A DNA stretch of 29,025 nucleotides, taken from positions 1 through 29,025 of the forward strand of contig JAFTMP010000288.1 of NCBI GenBank assembly GCA_017452335.1, given 5' to 3'. The notes below the pieces were generated by a model, which ran no database searches, was not told where the DNA came from, and was given only the letters and a program-made list of their open reading frames with translations. The DNA is from Clostridia bacterium. Lineage in GTDB: Bacteria > Bacillota > Clostridia > Oscillospirales > CAG-272. The translations under genes were made by a program, and so were the position numbers. How positions within the stretch are numbered: the stretch's first letter is position 1; each line of letters starts with the position of its first letter. Shown in pieces: positions 19,845-28,089 of this stretch.

Positions 19845-22328
19845 TTACAGCGAGGAGGGATTCAGATCCCCGCTGAGCAATACTTTTTGTTTATAATCTG
19901 CGGAAAACTCCGCCATGAGCTGTTTGATCATTGCGCGCAGTGCCTTGCAGTTTTTACTCTTGATGACAAAGCGCATGCGGTAGGTATCCTTCACCCGATA
20001 AAGGGGGGCTTCAAAGGGACCAAAGAGGGTCAAGGGCAGGCTCTTATACTCTCCTGCTTGATACTGACGGATCTTGCGATCAAGCGCCATCACTGCCCGT
20101 TGCAGCTCTCCCTCCTCACTTGAAGAAAGGGTGAGGAGCAAAATATCGCAGAAGGGCGGGAAGACCAGTGCTTTTCTCAGCTTGATCTCGTTTTCATAAA
20201 AGGTATCGTAATCCTGCCTTGCCGCAAGAACAATAGCGGGATGGTCGGGGTTAAAGGTCTGGATCACGGCTCTGCCCGGTCTTTTTCCTCTGCCCGCTCT
20301 GCCGATGACCTGGGTGATCAGCGAAAAGGTGTGCTCTGATGCCCGATAGTCATCTAAATACAGCCCGCTGTCTGCAAGCACCACCCCCACCAGCGTCACA
20401 TCGGGGAAATCATGCCCCTTGGTCACCATTTGCGTGCCCAACATGATCTGCGCTTCTCCCTTTCGGAAGGCGTCCAGCTTGGTATCAAAAGCATCTTTAC
20501 TGCCCGTGGTATCGGAGTCTAAACGCAAAAGCGGGGTGTTTTCAAAAAGAGACGCCAGCTCGTTTTCCACCATCTGCGTTCCGCACCCCATAAACTGCAG
20601 CATGGCGCTGTGGCAGGAGGGGCACGCCGTGGGCACGGGCTGTCTGTAACCGCAGTAATGACAGGTGAGATATCCGTGCTTGGCACGCTCGGCGGCGGTG
20701 TTTTCCTCGGGCTTGTAGCGTCCGTAGGCATGGTAAGTCAAGCTCACCGAGCAGTGCGGACAGCTCACCGTTTCACCGCAAAGAGCGCAGGAAGCAAAAT
20801 GGTTATAGCCTCTTCTGTTTACAAATAAAATACTTTGCTCGTCGTTTTTCAAGTTTTGCGCCAGCTCGTCGCACAAAAGCTGTCCAAGCGGCGCACGCGC
20901 TTCCGTTTGCTCTGTGCGCATATCGCAAATAATGGCTTTGGGCAGTACCGCACCCGCATAGCGCTCCTTCAAGGTACAAAGGGTATAGATCCCTTCCTTT
21001 GCTTTATAAAAGCTTTCAATGGAGGGAGTGGCGGAAGAGAGCAACATCACCGCATTCTGCTTGGCACAGCGGAAGCGGGCAATATCTCTTGCATGATAGC
21101 GGGGAGACATATCCGATTTGTAGGTATGCTCCTGCTCCTCGTCAATAATGATGAGCCCCAAGTTTTCAAAGGGGGCAAACACTGCAGAGCGGGTGCCGAT
21201 GCAAATTTTTGCAACGCCGTCCCGAATACGCATCCACTGATCAAAGCGCTGTCCTGCCGACAAGCCCGAATGTAAGATCGCCACCTGCTCTCCAAAAAAG
21301 GAGGTGAACAGCCCCACCGTTTGAGGCGTTAAGGAAATTTCGGGCACCAGCACGATGACCCCCTGCCCTTTTGAGAGCACATGGTCGATCACCGCCTTCA
21401 TGACGCGGGTCTTTCCGCTTCCCGTCACCCCGTAAAGCAATGCCGCCTTGGCTTCGCCGCTGTCGCACAGCGCGCAGATGGTATCCTTTGCCGTCTGCTG
21501 TTCCTTTGTTAAAATATTTTCATCGGGCGCATTTTGGGGGATCTCGCAAACGCTTCTATAGTATTCCTGCTTGTGGGAAACGACTTGTCCCTTTTCCACA
21601 AGACTTTTTAGCTGTGCCGAGCAGGCGCCGAAGCGCTCGTTTAGCTCTTTGGCACTCACCGCCCCCCGCCCCTGCAGGTATTCATAGATCTGCAGCTGCT
21701 TCTTGCCCTTGGGCAGACTGTGCTCCAAAGCACTGACAGCATAAAAGGTCTCGTACACCCTGCCTGCCAGGTCCCTTGAGCGATAGCATTTTTCAACCGC
21801 CCCCAGCTCTATGAGAGAATGAAGAAGAGTCTCCCCCTCCGCGGAAAATTGGCTTTGGATTTCCCGTGGGCCGAGCTCCTGCCCTTTTTTGGCACCTGCA
21901 ATCAAAGCGTACAAAAGCTTTGCGTTGTCATTCAGAGTTTCGGTGGGGTAGTCGTTGGCGGTATAATAAACGCCCAGCCCCTTAAACATCCCCACGGGCA
22001 AAATGGCTCTGACTGCATCGCCCACCGTGCAAAAGGTATGCTCCTTCATGAACAGTGCCAGCGCGCGCATTTCTTCGCTGAGCACCAAACCCTCGGTATC
22101 AAAGATCTGCTTGATGCTTTTTAGGGCGCTTGCCTCTTCTTCAAAGGACAGATGGAAGACCACCCCCGTCATGGGGCGGTTTCCCTTGCCGAAGGGCACC
22201 AGCACGAAGTTCCCCTCAACAAGTCCTTCCCGCAGTTCCGCGGGAACAAAATAGTCAAAACAGCGGTCAACGCTGGGCGGGGCATCCAGAAGATACACAC
22301 CCGCTTTATTTGGTTGTAAGCCCATCAT
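19845..22328 (-). CDS. priA: Primosomal protein N' (replication restart helicase PriA)
   Basis: An 827-residue 3'-5' DNA helicase that reloads the replisome at stalled forks. The N-terminal DNA-binding part (1-270) begins GVYLLDAPPSVDRCFDYFVP. Helicase motifs: GVTGSGKTRV (Walker A, 300-309), LVPEISLTPQ, IIIDEEQEHTYKSD (Walker B, 394-407), LLSSATPSIES, then LGTQMVTKGHDFPDVTLVGV and QVIGRAGRG in the second RecA lobe. Eight cysteines in four CxxC pairs between 514 and 572 (CALC, CPHC, CHYC, CPSC) make the PriA zinc-binding insert. Length is somewhat above the 730-800 typical value, partly from a stretch between the zinc pairs. Two adjacent ATGs (22328 or 22325) follow an AGGAGG; the second has better spacing. 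Confidence 0.95.
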   Translation of the reverse strand: MMGLQPNKAGVYLLDAPPSVDRCFDYFVPAELREGLVEGNFVLVPFGKGNRPMTGVVFHLSFEEEASALKSIKQIFDTEGLVLSEEMRALALFMKEHTFCTVGDAVRAILPVGMFKGLGVYYTANDYPTETLNDNAKLLYALIAGAKKGQELGPREIQSQFSAEGETLLHSLIELGAVEKCYRSRDLAGRVYETFYAVSALEHSLPKGKKQLQIYEYLQGRGAVSAKELNERFGACSAQLKSLVEKGQVVSHKQEYYRSVCEIPQNAPDENILTKEQQTAKDTICALCDSGEAKAALLYGVTGSGKTRVMKAVIDHVLSKGQGVIVLVPEISLTPQTVGLFTSFFGEQVAILHSGLSAGQRFDQWMRIRDGVAKICIGTRSAVFAPFENLGLIIIDEEQEHTYKSDMSPRYHARDIARFRCAKQNAVMLLSSATPSIESFYKAKEGIYTLCTLKERYAGAVLPKAIICDMRTEQTEARAPLGQLLCDELAQNLKNDEQSILFVNRRGYNHFASCALCGETVSCPHCSVSLTYHAYGRYKPEENTAAERAKHGYLTCHYCGYRQPVPTACPSCHSAMLQFMGCGTQMVENELASLFENTPLLRLDSDTTGSKDAFDTKLDAFRKGEAQIMLGTQMVTKGHDFPDVTLVGVVLADSGLYLDDYRASEHTFSLITQVIGRAGRGKRPGRAVIQTFNPDHPAIVLAARQDYDTFYENEIKLRKALVFPPFCDILLLTLSSSEEGELQRAVMALDRKIRQYQAGEYKSLPLTLFGPFEAPLYRVKDTYRMRFVIKSKNCKALRAMIKQLMAEFSADYKQKVLLSGDLNPSSL

Positions 22329-22364
22329 GCCCCTCCTTTTTCATTGATCGCTTGCCTAAACGGC

Positions 22365-22403
22365 AAAAAGTCCGTTGCCGCGGCGATCTGCCGCGGGCAA
22401 CGG
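22365..22403 (-). terminator. Terminator-like hairpin between rpoZ and priA
   Basis: An 8-bp outer stem CCGTTGCC and 5-bp inner stem GCGGC with one bulged base; read on the minus strand it is followed by AC and five Ts. It sits in the 130-base gap between rpoZ and priA, so it could reduce read-through from the upstream genes. Confidence 0.65.
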
Positions 22404-22427
22404 CCCCGGGATTGCTCTTGATTCTCT

Positions 22428-22446
22428 TCAAACGGAGCCCGTTTGA
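22428..22446 (-). other. Small hairpin just after rpoZ
   Basis: An 8-bp stem TCAAACGG with a 3-nt loop, 13 bases behind the rpoZ stop, no T-run. It may stabilise the 3' end of the upstream message. Confidence 0.45.
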
Positions 22447-22458
22447 TCTTGAAACAGC

Positions 22459-22815
22459 TTACGCCTCAGTTTCTTCAGCGGCGGGTTCCTGCTCTTCCAA
22501 AGGCTGCTCACTGCCCTCTTGCAGGCAAGCATCCTCTTCGCCCTCAGCCTTTTCGGGCTTGGGTCCGATCACAAACTCGCCCCTATACATGCGGTGCACT
22601 GCGGTGCGTACCGCCTTTTCATCGCGCAGCTCGGGCTCGATGAGGGCGCACAGGCTCTTGTCGGTCTCCTTGCGGGAAACCATCTGCTCTGCACGTTCTC
22701 TTTCTGCCACATATTCCTCCGTCACCATTCGAGCGCCCTTTGCGGCGGCAATGGTCACGGTGTAACGGTCGTATTTTCCTTCTTTACTCAGTTGGTCAAG
22801 GGTAGGATAGATCAT
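22459..22815 (-). CDS. rpoZ: RNA polymerase omega subunit with acidic tail
   Basis: A 118-residue small polymerase subunit that helps fold and hold the beta-prime subunit. The family signature is MIYPTLDQL at the start, then YTVTIAAAKGARMVTEEYVA, and EKAVRTAVHRMYRGEFVIGP. The ATG at 22813-22815 is preferred because the family begins MLYPS-like and an AGAGAG ribosome site lies upstream; an in-frame ATG at 22848 is less likely. After the conserved core the last 35 or so residues are very rich in Glu, Gln and Ala, longer than the usual 65-90 residue family. The position after gmk is standard in Firmicutes. Confidence 0.9.
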   Translation of the reverse strand: MIYPTLDQLSKEGKYDRYTVTIAAAKGARMVTEEYVAERERAEQMVSRKETDKSLCALIEPELRDEKAVRTAVHRMYRGEFVIGPKPEKAEGEEDACLQEGSEQPLEEQEPAAEETEA

Positions 22816-22872
22816 ATTTATTCTCTCTTTCTTCCATGTAAGTTTCAATAGTATTGCTTGATGGTTGCTTCT

Positions 22873-23496
22873 TTAGGAAAAGAAGCGCTTTACAAAATCG
22901 GGCTGACGGCGTACCCGCCTTTTTTCGCTCTCGCAGATCCTGCAGATCTGTTCTGCCGCCTGCTCTGCTTTTCCGTCGTCGTTGATCACGGCATAATCGT
23001 AATGCCCGATGAGCTCTAACTCCTCCTTGGCTCTTTGAAGCCGATTGAGGATGTCCTCCTCGGTATTGGTGCCTCTGCCCCGCAGGCGCGCCTCCAGCGT
23101 TGCATAATCGGGGGGCGTGATCATCACCAGCACCGTTTCGGGCAGTTTTTCCTTGATCTTCAGTGCACCCTGCACCTCAATTTCCAAGATCACGTTCTTG
23201 CCCTCGTCTAACTTCTTTTCCACGTATTCCGCAGGCGTGCCGTAGTAGTTTCCGCAGTAAGAAGCGTACTCAAGCATACGTCCCTCTTCGATGCGCTCTT
23301 CAAACGACTCCTTGTCTATGAAGTAATAGTGCACACCGTGCTCCTCACCCACTCTGGGCGCTCTTGTGGTAGCCGAAACAGACAGGCAAAACTCCTGCGG
23401 GTAAGACGACAAGATCTTGCCCACCACGGTGCCCTTTCCGCTTCCGGCGGGACCCGAAATAATTACCAAAAGTCCTTTTTCGCTTCTCTCACTCAT
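22873..23496 (-). CDS. gmk: Guanylate kinase
   Basis: A 207-residue enzyme converting GMP to GDP with ATP. The P-loop is GPAGSGKGT (15-23). SVSATTRAPRVGEEHGVHYYF is the GMP-binding start, followed by LEYASYCGNYYGTP and VILEIEVQGALKIKE, all close to the family consensus; NRLQRAKEELELIGHYDYAV is the lid and C-terminal part. The start at 23496 has GAGGAGG 7 bases upstream and overlaps the remA stop by 4 bases (ATGA), so the longer frame from 23553 is rejected. Length is typical. Confidence 0.96.
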   Translation of the reverse strand: MSERSEKGLLVIISGPAGSGKGTVVGKILSSYPQEFCLSVSATTRAPRVGEEHGVHYYFIDKESFEERIEEGRMLEYASYCGNYYGTPAEYVEKKLDEGKNVILEIEVQGALKIKEKLPETVLVMITPPDYATLEARLRGRGTNTEEDILNRLQRAKEELELIGHYDYAVINDDGKAEQAAEQICRICESEKRRVRRQPDFVKRFFS

Positions 23497-23741
23497 ACGG
23501 CATCCTCCTCTTTCACTAACCTTTGGGTCAGCGCATCCATTTCCAGCGCACAAAGCACCACCATACCGTTATCCAGTATCAGTACCGAACGGCACTTCTT
23601 GCCTTGGGTTAAATCAATGGCACTGCCCTCTTCCTTGGCTTCCTGAACCAGTCTCTTCAGCGGTGCACTGTCGGGTGCCGCCGCCGAGACGATACGCTCT
23701 GCCGCCACCACGCTGTTTGCACCCACGCTTACAAATCTCAT
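23493..23741 (-). CDS. remA: RemA family regulatory protein (DUF370)
   Basis: An 82-residue protein of the RemA/YlzA family. In Bacillus subtilis RemA is a DNA-binding activator of biofilm matrix and osmoprotection genes. The start MRFVSVGANSVVAAERIVSA and the later TQGKKCRSVLILDNGMVVLC follow the family pattern. Length matches (about 80-90). It lies between yicC and gmk, the conserved genomic position, and overlaps gmk by 4 bases. In this host the regulated genes are unknown; the pilus operon at 1.9-9.6 kb would be a natural candidate to test, but nothing in the sequence shows it. Confidence 0.92.
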   Translation of the reverse strand: MRFVSVGANSVVAAERIVSAAAPDSAPLKRLVQEAKEEGSAIDLTQGKKCRSVLILDNGMVVLCALEMDALTQRLVKEEDAV

Positions 23742-23767
23742 CGTTATCTTGTCCTCTTGAAAAAGAC

Positions 23768-24655
23768 TTATTCTAAGTTCTGGATCTGCTCTCTGATCTT
23801 TTCAAGCAGACACTTCATCTCCACCACTGTTGCCGCCGTTTGGGCATCGGAGCACTTACTGCCGATGGTATTGGTCTCTCGGTTCATTTCCTGCAGTAAA
23901 AAGTCTAACTTCCTGCCGATGGGCTCGTCGCTTTCAAAGATCTCGTCATACGCCTTAAAATGAGAGCGCAAACGCACCAGCTCTTCATCCACAGCCGTTT
24001 TGTCTGCAAAAATGGCACACTCGGTGAGGATCCTGCTCTCGTCCAGCACGATCTTCTGATCCTGCAGGACGTTTCTCAGTCTGGTTTCCAGCTTGTTGCG
24101 GTACGCCTCGGTATAGCCCGCCGCCTGTGCTTCCACCTTGGCAGTAAGCTCCATAAGCTCTGCCTTCTTTGCCAGCAGATCCTTTGTTAAGTTTTCACCC
24201 TCGCTCTTGCGCCGCTCGATAAACATGGCAAGGGCGGGCTCAAACACCGTGACGATGTCCTGCCAAGCCTGCTCCTCGTCCTCTTCGCCGTGGGAGAACA
24301 CAAACAGGTCTCTGTTGGACGCCACCCGCATGGTGCTGATGTCATCATAAAGATCAAATTCCTGCTGAAGCTGACGCAGTGCCGCGATATAGCTTTCCGC
24401 ATAGGCACGGTCAAGCACCACCTGCCCCGTTTTGTTTTCCAAAACGTTCACCGAAATCGTCAAATCTACCTTCCCTCTGGACACGCCGTGTCCCGAAAGG
24501 TATGCCTTTGCCCGCTCCTCCAGTGCACTGTACGCACGGGATATCTTCACATTCGTATCAAGATAGCGGTTGTTCACCGAACGGATCTCCACGAGAATTT
24601 CCTTTCCGTTCACCACACCGCTTGCCCTGCCAAAGGCAGTCATGCTTCTTGCCAT
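23768..24655 (-). CDS. yicC: YicC/YloC family endoribonuclease
   Basis: A 295-residue protein with the two-part YicC architecture. The N-terminal domain begins ARSMTAFGRASG and contains VEIRSVNNRYLD and GKVDLTISV; the C-terminal DUF1732 part includes LVRLRSHFKAYDEIFESDEP, then GRKLDFLLQEMNRETNTIGS, the most conserved segment. Members have been shown to be RNA endonucleases in E. coli and Bacillus. The ribosome site GGAGGAG is very strong. As first gene of the operon it is directly behind the consensus promoter at 24691-24719. Followed by remA 26 bases later. Confidence 0.94.
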   Translation of the reverse strand: MARSMTAFGRASGVVNGKEILVEIRSVNNRYLDTNVKISRAYSALEERAKAYLSGHGVSRGKVDLTISVNVLENKTGQVVLDRAYAESYIAALRQLQQEFDLYDDISTMRVASNRDLFVFSHGEEDEEQAWQDIVTVFEPALAMFIERRKSEGENLTKDLLAKKAELMELTAKVEAQAAGYTEAYRNKLETRLRNVLQDQKIVLDESRILTECAIFADKTAVDEELVRLRSHFKAYDEIFESDEPIGRKLDFLLQEMNRETNTIGSKCSDAQTAATVVEMKCLLEKIREQIQNLE

Positions 24656-24690
24656 ATCTCCTCCATCTTAAAACAGGATATATATAAGTG

Positions 24691-24719
24691 ATTATATCAC
24701 AAAATCCCCCTCTTGTCAA
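24691..24719 (-). promoter_or_regulatory. Consensus sigma-A promoter of the yicC-rsmB operon
   Basis: On the minus strand, a perfect TTGACA (24714-24719), a 17-nt spacer and a perfect TATAAT (24691-24696) with TGA before the -10. A 13-bp palindrome GTGATTATATCAC (24688-24700) covers the -10. It probably drives all nine genes from yicC to rsmB, although a weak internal terminator after rpoZ suggests further promoters. Confidence 0.92.
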
Positions 24720-24789
24720 GATTTTTTGAAATTACATTTTGCAACCGTCTTCTTGAAAGCTGCCCTTCGGAAGTTTTTTATAATACCCC

Positions 24790-24819
24790 TTGCAAAAAAG
24801 GCGAAAAATCTGTTATGAT
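24790..24819 (+). promoter_or_regulatory. Promoter of the MATE exporter gene
   Basis: TTGCAA (24790-24795), an 18-nt spacer and TATGAT (24814-24819) with TGT before the -10. It is divergent from the yicC promoter, about 70 bases away. Confidence 0.65.
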
Positions 24820-24886
24820 AATTCTGATTGGAATAGTTTTATAAGGAATGAGGAAAGGAGACTCCCGCCGGGAGAAATTATTTGTA

Positions 24887-26485
24887 ATGACGAAACCGCA
24901 AACAAATCCAAAAGAAAACATCATGGGCACCATGCCCGAAGGAAAACTGCTCTTTACCATGGCTTTCCCCATGGTGATCTCCATGCTGGTGCAGGCACTT
25001 TACAATGTGTACGACAGCTTAGTAGTGGCAGGCTATGACAGTGCCGGCGTAACTGCCCTGTCTCTTGCCTTCCCCATTCAAAACCTGATGATCGCCTTTG
25101 CCACAGGCACGGGCGTGGGTATTAACAGCTATCTTTCCAGAGCCCTTGGCGAGCGCCGCCCCGATAAAGCAAACAAAGCGGCAACCAACGGTCTGTTTGT
25201 GATTTTGCTTACCAACATTCTCTTCATCGTGCTTGGTCTTTTGGGTACGAGAGCCTATTTCACCTATCTGACCGACGCCGTACCCGGCACGCCTGCCTTC
25301 AACATGGGTGTGGAGTATCTGTCGGTAGTGACCATCGCCTCCTCCGGTATCTTTTTTGAGGTGACCTTTGAGCGTCTGCTTCAAGCAACGGGCAAAGCCA
25401 AGCTTTCCATGTTTACCCAGGGACTTGGCGCCATTGTCAACATCATTTTAGACCCCATTTTCATTTTAAGCGCAGGCGACAAGATCTTCGGCATCACCCT
25501 GCCCTTCGGTCTTGGCATGGGTGCCATGGGTGCCGCAATTGCCACGGTGCTCGGACAGTTTGCCGCCGCAGGACTGGGTCTGTTCTTAAACTTGAAATAC
25601 AACAAGGAGATCAGCCTCTCCTTCAAGGGCTTCAAGCCCGATCTTGACATCATCAAAAAGATCTACGCCGTGGGTCTTCCCTCCATCTTTATGGCGGCAG
25701 TGGGTTCCTTCCTCACTATGGCGATCAACAAGATCCTCACCATCGGCGAGCAGGTGACCTACATGAATGAGGGCATGTCCGCCGCCACAGCCGCAAAGCT
25801 GGCGGCAGAGCGCCTGGTGGGCGTGTCTATCTACGGCGTATATTTCCGTTTGCAGTCCTTTGTATTCATGCCCATTTTCGGCATGAACAACGGTATGATC
25901 CCCATTATTGCTTACAACTACGGCATGCGCTCCAAGAAGCGCATCATGAAAACGGTAAAGATCACAGTGTGTGCCGCCGTTATTTACATGCTCATCGGTC
26001 TTGCAGTATTCCAGACTATGTCGGGAACGCTCTTAAAGGTCTTCTATCAAGAGGATGCCCAGGCAGAGTCAGAAACAACCATCACCGTCCCCGGCTCTTC
26101 CGAAGGGGAAGAGAGCGAAGAGGTGTTTGAAGACGCCATGATCACCGAGACCCAGGCGGTGTTAAAATACGGCGAGCCCGCCATGCGCCTCATCAGCCTG
26201 TGCTTCCTATTTGCAGGGGTTTGTATCATCACCATCTCCTGCCTGCAGGCACTGGGACGGGGCACGCCCAGCCTTATCATCTCACTGATCCGCCAGATCG
26301 TGGTGATCCTGCCCTTGTCTTTTATTTTCGCAAAGACACTGGGGTTAATTGCCATCTTTGCCGCATACCCCATTGCAGAATTCGTGGCGCTGATCATCAG
26401 TATTCTCATGTTCGTGCGCACCTATAAAAAGCTGCTGGTTCCGCTGGACGAGCCTATAGAGGACCAAGCACCCGCCCACAGCTGA
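24887..26485 (+). CDS. MATE family multidrug/cation antiporter
   Basis: A 532-residue membrane protein with about 12 helices, expected to export drugs or metabolites in exchange for Na+ or H+. Typical marks: LLFTMAFPMVISMLVQALYN followed by DSLVVAGYDSAGVTALSLAF (helices 1-2), GTGVGINSYLSRALGERR, and the repeat half with FRLQSFVFMPIFGMNNGMIP and IAYNYGMRSKKR. It is longer than the usual 440-460 residues because of two hydrophilic insertions: around EQVTYMNEGMSAATAAKLAA, and an acidic loop (bases about 26050-26155, GSSEGEESEEVFED). The start at 24887 is chosen because GGGAG lies 12 bases upstream; the ATG at 24848 is too close to its only ribosome site. Substrate unknown. Confidence 0.9.
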   Translation: MTKPQTNPKENIMGTMPEGKLLFTMAFPMVISMLVQALYNVYDSLVVAGYDSAGVTALSLAFPIQNLMIAFATGTGVGINSYLSRALGERRPDKANKAATNGLFVILLTNILFIVLGLLGTRAYFTYLTDAVPGTPAFNMGVEYLSVVTIASSGIFFEVTFERLLQATGKAKLSMFTQGLGAIVNIILDPIFILSAGDKIFGITLPFGLGMGAMGAAIATVLGQFAAAGLGLFLNLKYNKEISLSFKGFKPDLDIIKKIYAVGLPSIFMAAVGSFLTMAINKILTIGEQVTYMNEGMSAATAAKLAAERLVGVSIYGVYFRLQSFVFMPIFGMNNGMIPIIAYNYGMRSKKRIMKTVKITVCAAVIYMLIGLAVFQTMSGTLLKVFYQEDAQAESETTITVPGSSEGEESEEVFEDAMITETQAVLKYGEPAMRLISLCFLFAGVCIITISCLQALGRGTPSLIISLIRQIVVILPLSFIFAKTLGLIAIFAAYPIAEFVALIISILMFVRTYKKLLVPLDEPIEDQAPAHS

Positions 26486-26497
26486 TCGACTCTTTGA

Positions 26498-26530
26498 CGC
26501 CGCCCCGAAGCCCATCCTTGCGGGGCGGCG
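26498..26530 (+). terminator. Hairpin between the MATE and MFS genes
   Basis: A 9-bp all-GC stem CGCCGCCCC with a 15-nt loop, followed by CATTGTTT. It lies 13 bases behind the MATE stop and 32 bases before the next start, so it may terminate partially or define separate transcripts. Confidence 0.55.
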
Positions 26531-26561
26531 CATTGTTTAAATAAGATGAAAGGATTCTCCT

Positions 26562-28088
26562 ATGAACAGTGCACCTTTAAAGCTCAATGTTAAAAAAACG
26601 GTCCTTGTGGGTCTTGCCTTTTTCCTCATCATGGCATTTTGGCAGGCTTATGACACCATCGTGCCCAAGATCCTTACCGAAAAGTTTGGCATGGCACATT
26701 GGCTGTCGGGCGTTATCATGGCGCTTGACAACATCCTTGCCCTCTTCCTGCTCCCCTTTTTCGGGGCACTTTCCGACAAATGCAAATCCAAAAGAGGAAA
26801 ACGCACCCCCTTCATCCTCATCGGCACGCTTCTGTCTTGCCTTGCCATTGTGGGCATCATTTTTGCCGACGGCGTGCAAAGCAGTAGCCTTGAGGCAGTA
26901 GACCCCCGCAATCCCACGGCGCTTGAAACCCTTTATGAGGCAGACCCCGAGATTCGCGTGGAGGGTGAAAAGGGCGCCCTTTCCTCCTTTATTGAAAAGG
27001 AAGCCTTTCTTGCTTTAGACGACCCCGAGGCGCAGGACTACACCACCTATGTAGTTGCCGCCCGCAGTGCTTACGCCAAGGAGCACACCAAAAGCCACCC
27101 CGCACCGCTGATCTTTTTCGTGCTTACCCTCTTTTTCGTTCTGCTTGCCATGGGTATTTTCCGCTCGCCTGCCGTGGCACTGATGCCCGACGTCACCCCC
27201 AAGCCCCTTCGTTCCAAGGGGAACGCCGTCATCAATCTGCTGGGCGCCTGCGGTACCGTGTCTCTTATCGGCATCGGCATGCTCTTCGGCACGGGCAAGG
27301 CTGAAAATGCCATCAGGACCTACGGCGGCTACTTTGCCGCCCTGGCAGGGGTGATGCTCATCGCCCTGCTGGTGTTCCTGCTCACTGTCAAGGAGCCCCG
27401 CTGGGCAAGGGAGGCAGAGGAGCAGAACCGTCTTCTTGAAGACGGAGGCGAAGAAGAACCTGCCGAAGGCACCCGCGCGCTTTCCAAGGGCGAAAAGCGC
27501 TCGCTCATTCTGCTTCTTGCATCGGTGGCGCTTTGGTACATGGGCTTTAATGCCGTTACCACCAAATTTTCAGTCTACGCCGCACCCGAGCTGAATATGG
27601 ACTTCAACTCCGCCATGCTGGTGGCGCAGATCGCAGGCCTTGCCTCCTTCCTGCCCGCAGGCATGATCGCTTCTAAGATCGGACGCAAAAAATCCATCCT
27701 CATCGGCGTGGGGATGTTAGGCTCTGCCATGGCGGTCATGGCGTTTGTGGGCAAGCAGACACCCGCTTTCCTGCCCATTGCCTGCTTCATCATTGCAGGG
27801 CTTGGCTGGGGCATGATCAACGTCAACTCCTTCCCCATGGTGGTGGAGCTTGCCACAGGCGGAAACGTGGGCAAATACACGGGCTACTATTACACCGCAT
27901 CCATGGCGGCACAAACGCTGACGCCCGTGCTGTCGGGCGCGCTGATGGATCTGAATATGCGCACCCTCTTCCCCTATTCCGCGCTCTTTGTGGCGCTGTC
28001 CTTCCTCACCATGCTCTTTGTAAAGCACGGAGACAGCAAGCCCGTCTCTAAAAAATCGGTCCTTGAACAAATGGATGTGGGAGACTGA
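26562..28088 (+). CDS. Major facilitator superfamily transporter (GPH/SLC45-like)
   Basis: A 508-residue membrane transporter with about 12 helices. The first half has VGLAFFLIMAFWQAYDTIVP and the loop FGALSDKCKSKRGKRTPFIL, the motif A loop in the form common to glycoside-pentoside-hexuronide and sucrose/SLC45-type symporters. An extracytoplasmic insertion of about 75 residues (bases about 26880-27100) follows the third helix, and a Glu-rich cytosolic loop (27400-27490) joins the two halves. The ribosome site AAAGGA is 7 bases from the ATG. The next gene, a glycerophosphodiester phosphodiesterase, begins one base after its stop, so the two probably act together; a sugar, polyol or phosphodiester-derived substrate is plausible but unproven. 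Confidence 0.87.
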   Translation: MNSAPLKLNVKKTVLVGLAFFLIMAFWQAYDTIVPKILTEKFGMAHWLSGVIMALDNILALFLLPFFGALSDKCKSKRGKRTPFILIGTLLSCLAIVGIIFADGVQSSSLEAVDPRNPTALETLYEADPEIRVEGEKGALSSFIEKEAFLALDDPEAQDYTTYVVAARSAYAKEHTKSHPAPLIFFVLTLFFVLLAMGIFRSPAVALMPDVTPKPLRSKGNAVINLLGACGTVSLIGIGMLFGTGKAENAIRTYGGYFAALAGVMLIALLVFLLTVKEPRWAREAEEQNRLLEDGGEEEPAEGTRALSKGEKRSLILLLASVALWYMGFNAVTTKFSVYAAPELNMDFNSAMLVAQIAGLASFLPAGMIASKIGRKKSILIGVGMLGSAMAVMAFVGKQTPAFLPIACFIIAGLGWGMINVNSFPMVVELATGGNVGKYTGYYYTASMAAQTLTPVLSGALMDLNMRTLFPYSALFVALSFLTMLFVKHGDSKPVSKKSVLEQMDVGD

Positions 28089-28089
28089 A

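Noticed and set aside
19845..22328. Altered Walker B (DEEQ instead of DEEH) in PriA as an anomaly
   Set aside because: As recalled, DEEQ-type forms are common in Firmicutes PriA proteins, so it is not evidence of loss of function.
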